Origin: Epiperipatus broadwayi
Taxonomy: Eukaryota; Onychophora; Udeonychophora; Euonychophora; Peripatidae
Assembly (NCBI GenBank): GCA_028023455.1
Contig: JAQFVV010000144.1
Coordinates: 1-64,000, forward strand
Direction of reading: 5' to 3'
Length of the DNA: 64,000 bases
This document shows, piece after piece, positions 1 to 12,239 of this stretch. The notes beneath the pieces are model-generated. The model was given only the letters and a program-made list of their open reading frames with translations, was not told where the DNA came from and did no database searches. How positions within the stretch are numbered: the first letter of the stretch is position 1; the number at the start of each line of letters is the position of its first letter. The position numbers were made by a program, and so were the translations under genes.

Positions 1-1990
1 CCGAGAGTAACGAGGTTATTAATAGAAAAGTGGATTGGATTATATTTTAAATCACATCATCCATGGCATTCTATAAGAAGACTTAAAGTCTGACTATAGG
101 TAGATGCAACTTCCTCGAGTCCTGAAAAGGATCATCCCATTATAATATATATATATATTAAGGTTTTAATATTCTTGGTAGATTTAAAACAGAACAATCA
201 TTGGTTAGTGAAATATAAGATATATGTGTTAAAGCAAAACTAAACATAATGAAACTATTAAGAAAGACTATTTTACTTCATCTTCCTATTACAATGTTTG
301 ATATGCCACCAATCTCTACATTAATGTTACATTGATAGATAATTTATCTCACTTTCATGTAATAAATTTCAAATAATAAAAACCCTACATGCAATTAAAT
401 TACTTAAAATAGTTATACTACAATGATGGAATATTCTATTCTTAACTTATTAAGTAATATTACAACAAATTGGATTCTGTGATATATATCAATGTCTGCT
501 TTTCTATTAATGGCAAAGATTGATTTAATTTTTTAACATTAATTAGTAAACTAATTTTTTAATATATATTGCACTCAGAATATAAAGAACATTATGTAGA
601 TAATCTTTAGAATCAGCAAAAGATCAAAATTATAGACCTAACCTACTGTAAATTTAAGATAATTTCTTATCAAAGCTCTCACAGGCAAGTTTATATATAT
701 AAGTTGAGGTAGGTAAATAAAATGAGGTAGTGACTTACTATTTCACTTTACCTTGTACTAATTATCTTAACTTGTCAAGGTATTTTCTAATCATTTTTCC
801 AAAATCTAATCATAATTATTTCACATTATAATCTCTAGTTTATCTCAAAGTATAATCTTTCAGTTCTTCAAAAAAACTGACATCACTAAATGTATATTTT
901 GTATATTCAATCAGCATGATGCTATGATAGTAATTCATGCATAGCAGCATAGAAATTATTGTCCAACTGTGTGATCCATAATAAATAATTGCCTAAAAAA
1001 TGGATACGTTAATAATGATAACAAGTAATGGAAAAAGAACATTAGAGTAAAGAATTGGATAGTAAGTAAAATGGTCATATTAAAACAAGACAAATTAGGA
1101 AATTGAATAAAACCTACAGAGTTCAAACTGGAATATTCTAGGAAATGAATATCCAAAGAATTACTGAGGAGAATTACATAGAAGAGTCAGTAAGCAGTTC
1201 ACATTCAATAAAATATTAACCCTTACATGACAAAATATTGTAATTAAACTTTGCAAAATTTAATCTTTTATATATGTAAACTTGAATCAAGTTTTTGACA
1301 AAATAATTTTTTTTAAAATAAAATTATTATTAAAATTAATTTTTAATTAAAAGAATGAACAAATAACAAAAGTTATAAATTTATTTAAGAAATAAAGAAG
1401 CAGAATTTACTTTTTACATTAGTTAGAATAATATTTTCTTTTCTTTATCAAGATAATGTTTAAAATCTCTAAAAAGATTATATAATTCTAAAGATAAAAT
1501 ATATTTTAGTAAATAAAAATATTTATTAAATAAAATATCTTTCAAATGGTCAAAAACAATTTTAAGTTAAAAAATTGTTTCTCTTCTATAAATGAAATGG
1601 TAATCATCACCATTTTGTGCAATTTGATCTTACTATAGAACTTTATTTTTTGATAAAAATTTTTGCCATCTAGATATAAAAATGTAAACTACAATGTATA
1701 ATTGCAATTTAAATAGAACTTACTGTTAAATTGCCATATGATTATTGACTTATAGATTGACTTTGTAAATACCTTATGATTGGTAAATTTTATCATACTA
1801 TAATCTGAGTATCATTGAATTTGATAAGAAAGGATTAAAGAAATAAAAAGAAAAGAGTACCATAATCCAGGAAGACTCAAGAAAATAAATCTGTAATTCA
1901 ATCAAAGATGGAAAATAAATTAGAGGAGTTCTTAGAATAGAATTTTAGAAGAAGTAAAAGAATAGAAAACAACTAGAGATCTAAGGATGA
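1..1990. other. AT-rich DNA without recognisable features
   Basis: Very AT-rich sequence with many stop codons in all frames. I see short A and T runs and TA stretches but no protein family, tRNA-like box or clear repeat boundary. The few short open frames look like chance. Confidence 0.5.
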
Positions 1991-2039
1991 CAACCAAGCC
2001 AGGAAGCAAGAAATCAGTAGAAGGAATGCTCAACTTTGA

Positions 2040-2430
2040 AATATATCAGTTTTTTATGAATTAAACCATACAGAAATGTCTCAAAATAAAGAACAAATAC
2101 TGAAAGAAAGAAATAGTAATGTAAAGATAAGGAGAATATCCAAAGACATGCAAAAACTATTTATTAATCACAAAGAATAAATAGATAAAATGACTCAAGA
2201 AAAAGAACAAATTCTGAAGAAAACAGACAGTATTGAGAAAGTGACAGAAATGAACAGGCAATTTCCAAAGATCTGAAAGAAATGTTTAGTGAACAAGAAA
2301 GGTGATGGAGTGAAAATAGGATGATTGTCATGATAAATATTTCAGAAATAAAAGAGACCAACCAAAAAACCCCTGAAACTTGGAAATGATAGTGAATAAA
2401 GGTAAAAAGATAAAACAAAAGAAAAAAAGC
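2040..2430 (+). pseudogene. decayed coiled-coil coding fragment with two related repeats
   Basis: A purine-rich stretch that reads as lysine- and glutamate-rich protein with stops. Two blocks about 115 bp apart resemble each other: one reads MSQNKEQILKE, the next MTQEKEQILKK, each followed by a segment like SKDMQKLF or PKDLKEMF once frame breaks are allowed. This suggests a coiled-coil protein with an internal repeat of about 39 residues. No domain is recognised. It could be a retroelement gag or ORF1 remnant or a fragment of a host gene. Confidence 0.35.
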
Positions 2431-3380
2431 TGGCGGAGGAAAGTAATTTTTTTTTAATGCATAGTATTTTTTCTTTCTAATTCAGATAAGATTTAAGTAT
2501 TTTATACTAATAAATATGCATATATTTTTTTTAGTGAAGGTCTGTAGAATAGTGGGTAAGTCATATAATTATCCTTGAATACTAATTTGTTTTAAAAATT
2601 TAATTCTTTCTTTTTTAAATTTAGAAAAGGAGATATACTTGCAGATATTTAATGTTTAACCTCTGTAATTGTAAGAGTTTTATGTTGTATTCTATTATTA
2701 TTAAGTATTATTAAATTTTATTATTAATTAAAATTGTTTATGGTATTAATATCATCCTATTTTAATTTATATACTTTTCATATATGTGCATAATAATATG
2801 ATTACCTAATGTCAGATTCCCAGCTCTTGAAATTGTGCTAGGAGTTTGAGTTATAATAGTGAGAAAATAAGAAGTAAGACATTAAGTTAAAACATCAGCT
2901 TTTTTGGGAAATTAAAAAGTGGCATTCTCTGAGATAAACTAGAATTCTCTTGTGAAATAAGTATGCAAATTGATGTCACTAGATAATTCTAGTGGATTAA
3001 TTAATAAAATAATGTAAATAGATGATGGTGTTTTCTACAAGGTAGTTAGAATGAGTATATACCTATATTGTCATATGTTTCGATACTCAGTCTGAATGGT
3101 GAAATCATGGTGACAATTGATGCATAAATTGAAATTAATGCATCATTTTATAGCTATACTGACTTCTACATCTATTGTTACAATATACTTATATGTAATA
3201 ATAATAAAATTGGGCATTCATATATTTATATGTATATTGATGAAGTGAAATTTAATCATTTGATTGCACGTATTAATATAGCTAATGTATTTTCTGTGCA
3301 GTACATCACACTTCTGACTTTTAATTGTAAGTTTATCAGACCACAATGTAAAATACCATTGGCTGAAACAATATCTAATT
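2431..3380. other. AT-rich DNA without recognisable features
   Basis: Nothing recognised apart from simple A/T tracts and TA microsatellite. The last 300 bases may belong to the same old insertion as the hairpin at 3.4 kb, but I cannot set its left boundary. Confidence 0.4.
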
Positions 3381-3398
3381 AAATGATGACATTTCATT

Positions 3399-3432
3399 TT
3401 GAAGAGAGCCATAGCTCGAAACCGGTCTGGGG
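3399..3432 (+). ncRNA. decayed hammerhead-like hairpin
   Basis: TTGAAGA (3399-3405) is followed by a perfect 4-bp stem, GAGC 3406-3409 with GCTC 3414-3417 around loop CATA. Then come GAAA (3418-3421), a self-complementary ACCGGT and a C, giving a GUC cleavage triplet at 3425-3427. This is the hammerhead order of core, stem II, GAAA, short stem III and cleavage site. The first core base is T instead of the required C, and stem I pairing is poor. If it was ever a ribozyme it is now dead; it may instead be a conserved 3' hairpin of a SINE or Penelope derivative. Confidence 0.35.
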
Positions 3433-4004
3433 ACAATCATAAATAAAGATTTGAATGCTTTCTCTTATAGCATTTATTATAAAATAAATTAAATAAATAA
3501 TAAAAAAAGGAATAAAATTAACTTGTTTAGAAATATTTGCTCTTTATTAATATATATATATTGTAACGAGCACAGACGTTCGTTACATTGTTTTTTTTTT
3601 TATATATTATTAAACAAGTTAAAATAAGAAGTTCGCATTTAAAAATTTTCTTTTAGAATTAAAAATTGAAATTAAATATCATCTTAAACTCTTATATATT
3701 AAATCGCACAGATAATGAAAAATTATTAAAATAAAACTTTATTAAAGAAAAAGTAATTTAAAACTAAATTTTAAAAAGATTTGGAGATGAAATTATATCT
3801 TTAAATTTATCTTTAAATATATTTTTGATTTGGAAAACAGGTTAATTAATCAGAAATGGAAATGATTGTTAATTAGTTAAATGTAAACCAGCCTTCGGCA
3901 TTTAAATGTAAAAACACCGGTCAGATAGGAAAACAATAGAAACTGTTAGCAAATAAGAAGAAATCCCTATGGAATCGGACCGCAGCGAAAGGACCATCGC
4001 ATCG

Positions 4005-4174
4005 TTGACGTAATGTAAATTCAATCCTTCGAATACGTATAAAAGGAAAATTTGGAAATTATTAATTAGTGAGTTGTTATGATTATTACGATGTGACAGA
4101 TAGATGTTAGTGCGGAGGTGCGGGAGAAGAGATTGAAGGACGCACGTTCAATCCCTTCAGTTGCTATAAAATGG
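4005..4174 (+). promoter_or_regulatory. duplicated TATA-box module in LTR copy A
   Basis: A CRE-like TTGACGTAATG lies at 4005-4015, then TATAAAAGG at 4038-4046. About 126 bp downstream is CTATAAAATGG (4164-4174). Each TATA box is preceded by TCAATCC(C)TTC and followed by GGAAAA, so the two look like copies of one promoter module. The counterpart regions of the other two LTRs keep at least the first box. Promoter activity is inferred from motif and position only. Confidence 0.5.
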
Positions 4175-5118
4175 AAAAATGAAACATCGCTTTTCTTATA
4201 TTCAGAGGACCACAGGATCATTGGGAAATTTAACGCTGGATTTCAAATGGCAAGCAATTGTAAAAGATGAACATTTCTAAAACCGTAAGAACTTTCTAAG
4301 ATAGATATAACGAACAATATTAATTTGAAAACACTAAGAACTTTAAATTTTAAACTTTCCTAGTATTTAATTGTTACAAATAGAATCCTATCTGACCAAA
4401 CTAAATTCTTTATTAATAGTGTTATTTGATGTATTTTTTTTCTTATTTATGTAAAATCATTTCCATTTATTTATTTTTTATTCTTTAAGTTTTTATCATG
4501 ATTTTTTTTGTTTTTTGTTAAATTAATTATATAAATGTTAAACTTAAGTCGGGCGTGAATGGCTGTATAGATTTGTAAAGTTATATTAGGGGAGGGTAAT
4601 CTTAGGTTATTTGTGTCGTTGTTAGATTGGGTCAATGGATTGGATATATTGATGTAGTTAGTAGATGTAGTCGGAGATTTGCTACTGGCAGAATCGCTTC
4701 ATACGCCGCACTCTCCCGTTTTGCCTATGGAAGGAATTATAAGACGCAGAGCGCAGTTCCTTTCTATGGAGTTTTTTTTTATTGTTCTTCTCGTTAGATA
4801 GAAGTAATATTCCTGTCTAATGAGAGTCAATATCTTCTCTTAATCTTTTTGGTGCTGCCGTATTCCGTATTACATTGAATACATCGATGTATCAGATGGA
4901 TTGATGCCAGTTTGACTGCGAATTTTAGCCTAAGGTTAAATAGGGACAGAATATTTTTATTTTCAAATGCAAATCTATGTGGTCTATTCATGCTTGACCC
5001 TAAATAAAAATGCATTAAATTTAAGTTGTTTATAGACGCTTGCATGGATTGGTTATCGGTTAAGTATGTTTTGGGTTTTCATATTTGATCAAAATATATA
5101 GCCATTCGATAAATAATG

Positions 5119-5210
5119 ATACCTTATGGTGAGTATCTAAAAAGTATTTATTCGGATGTCTTTTAAGTTATTGGTGACAATGCAAGTATCTTATGGTGAA
5201 TACTATTGGG
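5119..5210 (+). repeat. internal short repeats in the LTR
   Basis: The motif ACCTTATGGTGAGTA near 5119 recurs as ATCTTATGGTGAATAC about 70 bp later, and again as ACCTTACGATGAGTACC in the internal region near 6061. The same pair occurs in LTR copies B (about 8041 and 8108) and C (about 54480 and 54548). Function unknown. Confidence 0.45.
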
Positions 5211-5756
5211 TTAAGTATAAATTTCCCTCCGCAATTGTCAGTAATCAATAATTTTGTATTTTGATCGTTTATGTTTACTTTGAAATGTTTTTGACCGTGA
5301 AATCTATGTAACCGATCTATATTCAACATTATAAACAAGCTTTCATAAATTTTTCTGTGCAAACTTAATTAAAATGTAAAATTAGAATATAATAGTAATT
5401 AAATGTAAATTAAAGTCAAAAATCAAAGTTAAAAATAATGTTAAATGTTAAAATGTAAACTAATACTAAAATAATTTTAAATCTTATATCTATGTGCATA
5501 AATAAATAATTGTATGTTAATTACTGGCAGTGGCTTATTTTATTCTTTTTATATATACTCTTAGATTATATTATTAAATCTCTGCTATTCCACTGAACTA
5601 GTGACATGGGCTAACGACCGGAATCTAAACAAAAAAAAAAAAATTTTTTTTTTTGACTTACGTATCTGCCTACTTTATAAATTTTTCTAGGTTCAAATGC
5701 CTAGATGGCGCCCTGTAGTGCAGTTTACGTTAAGTAGCATTCTCCGGATCGTTACA

Positions 5757-6488
5757 ACCGGCTTTCCCAATCTGGGGCCGATCTTTAAAAAACCACATAT
5801 ACCCTGAGCAAATTTTGTCAAAATGAAATGTTTTATCTGTTTACATAAGTCGTATATTTTAAATCTTATAAAAGCACTGCCAGAAAGAAATTGTGCATAT
5901 ATATTAAACACGAAAAAGTATAAATAATTTTAAAAACTAATTTTTGTTAAAAAAAAAAAAAGTCAAAAGGTTGCAATAAATGTTTTTTTTTATTGATATA
6001 TATTATGCTTTAACGTGTATAGGCGCGCACAGCCACGTAAGTTTATGATCGAAATGTGGTACCTTACGATGAGTACCGTTGGGAATTTACTTCAGTGTAA
6101 TCCTATTTAAGCATTTTAATCAGTCATAAATAAGTTGGTGGTGTTTATAATTGTGCTGCAAATATACACGTTTAAACCCATTATTTCTTAAAACATATTT
6201 ATCTCAATGCAACCTTATTTAAATAAATAATTTATAAAATGTGCTTGTCATGCCATGTGTAAAAATAAAATGGATAAAAAAAAAAAGTTAGAACTCTGGT
6301 CGGGAGGAGGTGAACGTAAATGGTCCTTGGAAAACGATAGTAAACATTTTTCTTTTTGTATATAGTCTTTTTGTAAAACTATTAACCGGATGTTTTGTAA
6401 ATGTCTTCGTCAATCGTGTACCGTAATTACTAACCCTAAGTAAAAATTTTTTTTTTTTTATCATTTTTTTTAAGCAACTTTACTGATA
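5757..6488 (+). other. internal region of the LTR element, non-coding
   Basis: The 732 bp between the two LTRs. It has stops in all frames and no gag, protease, reverse transcriptase or integrase signature. It starts ACCGGCTTTCCC and contains TGGGGCCG at 5773-5780, which is too far from the LTR to be a standard primer-binding site. A GGGAGGAGG tract near 6302 is not adjacent to the right LTR. Parts echo the LTR itself, for example ACCTTACGATGAGTACC. Confidence 0.6.
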
Positions 6489-8675
6489 TGTAACGAGCAC
6501 AGACGTTCGTTACATTGTTGTTGTTTTTTATTTATTAAACATGAAAGTAAATTAAAAAGTTCGCATTTAAAAATTTTCTTTTAGAATTAAAAATTGAAAT
6601 TAAATATCATCTTAAACTCGTATATATTAAATCGCACAGGTAAAAAAAAAAATTATTAAAATAAAACTGTATTAAAAATAGAAAAGGTATTTTAAAACTA
6701 GATTTTAAAAAATATTTGGAGATAAAATTATATCTTTAAATTTATCTTTAAATATATCTTTGATTTGGAAAACAGGTTAATTAATCAGAAATGGAAATGA
6801 TTGTTAATTAGTTAAATGTAAATCAGCCTTGGGCATTTAAATGTAAAAACAGCGGTCAGATAGGAAAACAATAGAAATAAATAGCCAATGAAAGAAATCC
6901 ATTGGGAAATCGGATCTCAACGAAAAGGATCATCACATCGATGACGTAATGTTAAGTCAATCTTTCAAAGTAATATAAAAGGACAAGTTTGGAAATTATT
7001 AGTGAATTATTGATTATTACGATGTGACTATATGTATTAGTACGGAGTTGAGGTGAAGGAATTGACAGACGCATGATCAATTCTTTCAGCTGTTAAAGAA
7101 AAGAGAAATGAACTATCGTTTCCTACATTGAGGACCAATTGAACTAAAAAACCTCCGAATGAATAAATAAAACAACGGCTAAATGGATACCAATCTTAGG
7201 ACGGCGTGGGAATTCACATTCATGGCAAGCAACGGATAAAGATGAACTTTTTAAACCGTAAGAACTTTATAAATAATGAACATTAAATTAAAATTTTCCA
7301 TATTTAAATGATTGCAATATTATCCTATCTGACCAACTTAATTTATTAATAATGTTATTTGATGTATTTTTTATTTATTTATTTAAAATCATTTCCATTT
7401 ATTTAATTTTGTTCTTTAAGTTTTATTATGATTTCTGTTTTCCGTTAAGTTAAATTATATAAATGTTAAACTTAAGTCGGGCGTGAATGGCTGTATAGAT
7501 TTGTAAAGTTATATTAGGGGAGGGTAATCTTGGGTTATTTGTTTCGTGGTTAAATTGGGTCAATGGATTGGATATATTGGTGTGATTAGTAAATGTAATA
7601 TTGATTCGCTACGGGCAGAATCGCTTCATACGCCGCACACTTCCGTTTGCCTATGGAAGGAATTATAAGTCGGATACCGCAGTTCCTTTCTATGGAGTTT
7701 TTTGTTTTATTGCTCTTCTTTGCAGATAGATGTAATATTCCTATCTCATAAGAGGCAATTTCTTCTTTTAACCTTTTGTGCTGCCGTATTTTATTACATT
7801 GAATACATCGATATATCAGATGAATTGATGCCAGTTTGACTACGAATTTTAGCCTAAGGTTAAATAGGGATAGAATGTTTATTTTCAAAAGCAAATTTAT
7901 GTGGTCTATTCATACTCGATCCTAAATAAAAATGCATTAAATTTAAGTTGTTTATAGATGCTTGCATGGATTGTTTATTGGTTAACTATATTTTGCGTTT
8001 CCATATTTGATCAAAATATATAGACATTCGATAAATAATGATACCTTACGGTGAGTATCTAAAATGTATTTATTCGGATGTCTTTTAAGTTATTGGTGAC
8101 AATGCAAGTATCTTATGGTGAATACTATTGGGTTACATATAAATTTCCCTCCGCAATTGTCAGTAATCAATGATTTTATATTTTGATCGTTTATGTTTAC
8201 TTTGAAATGTTTTGAACCGTGTAATCTATATAACCGATCTATAGCAACATATTAAAACAAGCTTTTATAATCCCATCTGTGCGAACTTAATTAAAATGTA
8301 AACTTATAATATAATAGAAATTAAAATGTAAATTAAAATCTAAGGTAAAGTTAAAAATAATGTTAAATGTAAAACTAATACTAAAATAATTTTAAATCTT
8401 ATATATATGTGCATAAATAAATGTTTGTATGTTAATTACTGGCAGTGGCTTATTTTATTCCTTTTTTTATATATACTCTTAGATTATCTTATTAAATCTC
8501 TGCTATTCCACTGAGCTAGTGACATGGGCTAACGACCGGAATCAAAATTTAAAAAAAAAAAAAATTTTTTTTTTGACTTACGTATCTGCCTACTTTATAA
8601 ATTTTTCTAGGTTCAAATGCCTAGATGGCGCCCTGTAGATAGATTTCATTGAGTCGCTTTCTCCGGATCGTTACA
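6489..8675 (+). repeat. right LTR (copy B) of the 2.2-kb LTR family
   Basis: A 2187-bp copy beginning with the same TGTAACGA hairpin and ending CGGATCGTTACA. Its right flank is ATATATAT. A box-A-like TAGCTCAGTGG is readable on the minus strand near 8505-8520, next to the GACATGGGCTAACGACCGG text shared by all three LTRs, and a box-B-like GGTTCAAATGCC lies on the plus strand near 8610. Being on opposite strands they do not form a tRNA gene. Confidence 0.8.
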
Positions 8676-9080
8676 ATATATATGCATAATTTTTAATGTA
8701 ATATAAAATACCATTATATAATAGTAATAATTCTATATTATGTCCTTCTAATTGTTTAAAGATTCAGTTTACATTGCATACTTAGTAATATCTATTATTT
8801 TATATATAAAATTAATTAGAATCAAAAATAACAGAAAAAAACAACAACAAACGATCCAAACAAATGTAAAAAGTAAAATTTTTCAGTTAAGCAACATTTA
8901 ACAATTATACAAAAATGTACAATAGTGCACTTTATAAAAATATATAACTTTCCATTCATTTTTACTTGACTAATTATTAATTAAATTATTTATTTCTTAA
9001 TACTTTATCATTATTAGTAATATAAAAAGATACTACAGCAAAGACAAAATAAATTAAATAAACAAAGTATACTTTTGACG
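8676..9080. other. AT-rich DNA without recognisable features
   Basis: Simple AT-rich sequence between the LTR element and the hairpin at 9.1 kb. Nothing recognised. Confidence 0.4.
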
Positions 9081-9082
9081 AG

Positions 9083-9205
9083 TAAGCATTATAATCATGG
9101 TTGTCAATAAGTATGAAGTTTATTGTTAAGAATTCAATGTTATGGGTCTCTTAAATCTTTAATGATATAAACTTTACTTATTGATAACCATGATTATGAT
9201 GCTTA
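9083..9205. repeat. inverted repeat, about 38-bp arms
   Basis: The arm at 9083-9122 (TAAGCATTATAATCATGG...) is the near-perfect reverse complement of 9168-9205 (...CCATGATTATGATGCTTA), separated by 45 bp. It is probably a small MITE or foldback. No TSD is certain in this AT-rich setting. Confidence 0.6.
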
Positions 9206-9618
9206 TATGTTGAAAGTATAATCAATTTACTTTATTGTCTCTTGCAATTTTTTTATATCTATAGTTATGTTCATTGTGATTCATATAGTTTTCTTCTACT
9301 AGATTATTTATTGTACTTTAAAGATTTTATATTTTTTATACAGTATATTTTATGTCCATATTTCAAATAGTGACTATATAATTCAGATTTATCATCTCTT
9401 TTATTAATTGCATTGTTATATTCTTTGATTTTTTTTTTGTAAATCTATATGTCCATAGTAAATCATATCACAATTTTCATAATTGATTTAATATATAGTT
9501 TCTTTTTTATATTTTATATCATTTATTTTATAATTATTTATTAATTTGTCTAGATTTTTAGGATTTGACAATTCTATATTTATGTTTTTATTTATATAAT
9601 TGTTATTTTTATTAATTT

Positions 9619-9706
9619 AGAACTATTATTATTGCAATTATTATTATTTAGATTAGAAATATTACTATTTCTAATCTAAATAAAAATTGTAATAATAATA
9701 GTTCTA
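9619..9706. repeat. near-perfect palindrome with 6-base loop
   Basis: TAGAACTATTATTATTGCAA at the left arm pairs with the reverse complement at the right end, continuing through TTTAGATTAGAAAT to the loop ATTACT. The arms are about 40 bp. It would extrude as a hairpin and is likely a very small foldback MITE. Confidence 0.65.
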
Positions 9707-10519
9707 ATAAAAAATGGATAAAAACTTTTGTATTACCCTAAAATTAAAAAAAACCAAACTATTCCTTATGTAAATTATCCATATTTTTATTTGTATTATA
9801 TTTATTATTTTTAAATTTAAAATTTTTAACAACTACTATCTTTTGTATGTTGTGAATCTATAGAAATTATTTTCCTTAATTTATCACCTTTAATGAAATG
9901 TTTTATTAGAATTTTGTTATCATTATCTATATTAATCTCTACATTTAAATATTTTGTTTTAATGTCAAATTCTACTTTTATAAATTTAATATTATATAGT
10001 GCAACCACATGGTTATGTAGCTGCACTAGAAAAAAAAATTCAATAGTTGGCAGCATATTCCTCAGGTCTGAGAATTAAAAAAAAAATTTTATTAAAGGGG
10101 GAAAATAATATTTAAATTTTCTTAGACCTATTTTATTAGTCATTATTTAACTCAATCATTGTAAAATTCCCATATGATAGTATGAAAATTTAAGTGTATT
10201 TAAAAAAAAATAAATAAAAGAAAGGGAAGAACAAAAATAGGATTTTAATAATTTTATAAATTTTATATATATGCAATTAACATATTATCTTGTTTTTTTT
10301 TTTGCAAGATTTGATTTTTAATTATAAAGGAATGTCAAGAATTTTATGTTGTTAAATTCTTGTTCTTAACTTGTTTTTAATCTATGACTAAGGAGATAAT
10401 TGTAATTATAAATTTTATTTAATTGGTTGTCATGAAAATGATAATGTAAGAGAGATTGTAATTGGCTTGTGGGCAAGATTGTTCTAAAAATATATATGTG
10501 GGGGTGTGAATTAGTAACT

Positions 10520-10781
10520 ATACCCAAGTGTCTGGAGAGAGGTTATTGCTAACTTAGCTATTGAAGAGAGCAGTCAAATCTTAATTCTGATGCTGAAAAA
10601 GATAGAAGAAATTAGTGCTAACTTAACTATTAAAGAGAGCAGTCAAATCTTAATTCTACTGCTGAAAAATATAAAAGAAATTATTTCTAATTTAGCTGTT
10701 GAAGAGAGAACAATTTTCAAGCTTAATCCAGCTAATATAAAGCTATTGAATAAAATAGCATTTTTTGCATCAAGCTTTTAG
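10520..10781 (+). pseudogene. coding minisatellite, 69-bp (23-residue) unit, about 2.6 copies
   Basis: The reading frame is open across 10524-10781. The unit starts near 10548, 10617 and 10686, so the period is exactly 69 bp and keeps the frame. The repeated peptide is like ANLAIEESSQILILMLKKIE, alternating hydrophobic and charged residues as in amphipathic helices. An ATG lies at 10590 inside the first unit. No family is recognised. It may be the remains of a retroelement gag or a small repeat protein; expression is unknown. Confidence 0.4.
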
Positions 10782-12230
10782 CATACTATGAATTTAGCAC
10801 TAAAAATGATTTGTACAATAAAACAAATGTTCTAAGTTCAGCTAAAAGCTAGGCGTCACTTTCTTCCATGTAATCTACCTTCACTGGAAGAAAATGTAGG
10901 GAAAATTAAACCCCTTTTATACTGTCTGCAGCCTAGCCTTCAACCAAGAGCAATGAGTCTCTGTCTATATTTGTTTCACTTGGAAATTCAAGAGGAAAAA
11001 CAAATGGACAACAATTTCTATTTTCATTTACCTGGAATTGCTACAGACCCAGGAAAGGACAAATTTAATCAGGCTAATATTTAGAAGCCTTCAAGAAGAA
11101 ACTCCATTAGGAAAAACTGAAATTTCAATTGGAAAGGCTTTTATAGACAAGAGAGCCATGGCTATAGGTATTATTTTTTTTATGTGTGCACTATTTTTCT
11201 TATTAATAAAACATTTTTCTTTGTTTCATAGGTGTAATAAGTATTTTTCTTTCTCTGAATTTGTCCTCTGGGTAGAATCAAAGATTACTATCTTTGATTT
11301 TTTTAATGAACATGTTTAACAAACTTAAAATTTTTAAAGAAAAAAACCCTAATGAATTTAAAGTTAATCAATGAATAAAAATTAATTAGTTGGTTAATGT
11401 AATTTTGTAAAAATGTATTTTTTTTTAATGAAATGGATATTTGAAATTATTGACTATCATGTCATTTTTTTGTTGTTATTATTTGGATATTAAATTATTG
11501 TTTTTTAAAAAATATTCTTTTTAGTCTTAATAACTTTATTCTATCTAATTCCTGTTCCATGAAGTGCAGTATGTATGTGACCTTTTATCATGACATCTTA
11601 TACTCTAAGATTTAGTTTTTTTTTGACCCCAATAAAACTATTTATTCATATGTAGGGGAATCCCTTGAATTGATTAAGATTATTTATAATAAGCTAATTT
11701 ATTTATGTCCCTTTTGCTCACAGCGATGAATTATAGTTCTTGCTTCCTGAGTTAGTTTTGTGCATAATAGCTATATGGGATAGGGAGTTGTCTATTTAGT
11801 GTATGGGCATCTAAATGATGATGATAGTGATTCCTGGGTTGGCACAAAGAAGATATTCTTCAAAATCCATGCATTACCTTTTATTTGGTTTGGTTTTAAT
11901 AATTTTTTTTTTAACTTGAGGATAAAAATACAATTCCTCAGATTCCTCATGGTTTAAACCCCAATCTTCTGTACAGTTACAAATGGCTAAACACTTTAGG
12001 GCAGTTGATGTTTATATACTGATGACCATTACTTCAGGTATGATCTCGTATTTCTCTGTAGCATTACAATAGATTATTATCACATTTTCTATAAATGTTA
12101 TTTATAACTTGTTTATTACCACTTATTAAAAAATATATCTTGAACAATATATTATTTCTTGATTATTATTTTTTAAAATAATATAATTAATTTCTAATTC
12201 ATTTATAAATATTGATGTCATGAGCTGTAT
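10782..12230 (+). other. region between coding minisatellite and gypsy pol, origin uncertain
   Basis: A slightly less AT-rich stretch with a 93-codon open frame at 11038-11319 reading MLQTQERTNLIRLIFRSLQE at its start; no domain recognised. It may contain the decayed gag and leader of the gypsy element whose pol follows. I found no zinc knuckle or protease motif that would prove this. Confidence 0.3.
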
Positions 12231-12239
12231 GAGGGTGCT

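Larger units (their letters stand above)
3562..5756 (+). repeat. left LTR (copy A) of the 2.2-kb LTR family
   Basis: A 2195-bp copy. Its first 26 bases form an inverted repeat of TGTAACGA with TCGTTACA around a 10-base loop. The 3' portion contains the conserved text GCCTAGATGGCGCC before the end at CGGATCGTTACA. The left flank is a (TA)n tract. Differences from copy B are scattered substitutions and small indels. Confidence 0.8.
3562..8675 (+). mobile_element. LTR retroelement with 2.2-kb LTRs and a 732-bp non-coding interior
   Basis: Two direct repeats of about 2.19 kb (3562-5756 and 6489-8675) share closely similar sequence throughout and flank 732 bp. Each repeat begins TGTAACGA and ends TCGTTACA, the TG...CA ends of LTRs. 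The outer flanks are both ATATAT (3556-3561 and 8676-8681). The inner flanks are unrelated to each other, so one insertion event made the whole unit; two separate insertions would each have their own target duplication. No gag or pol is visible. The length pattern, large LTRs with a small non-coding core, recalls LARD- or TRIM-like non-autonomous elements. TATA-box modules in the LTR suggest the plus orientation, but no convincing primer-binding site or polypurine tract was found. Confidence 0.75.

Noticed and set aside
956-1156. Short hydrophobic open frames in the first 2.5 kb (minus strand)
   Set aside because: Leucine-, isoleucine- and phenylalanine-rich translations are what AT-rich non-coding DNA gives by chance; no motif or neighbour supports a gene.
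3218-3436. 72-codon open frame over the 3.4-kb hairpin, minus strand
   Set aside because: It is the reverse reading of the repeat carrying the hairpin; no domain.
4827-5045. Open frames inside the 2.2-kb LTRs (also 5168-5362, 7586-7894)
   Set aside because: They differ in length between LTR copies and are broken in copy C, so not conserved coding.
8500-8620. tRNA gene at the 3' part of the LTR
   Set aside because: A-box-like and B-box-like texts are on opposite strands and do not fold as one tRNA.
9826-10056. 76-codon minus-strand open frame
   Set aside because: No recognisable family, composition is background, and an overlapping plus-strand frame is equally open.
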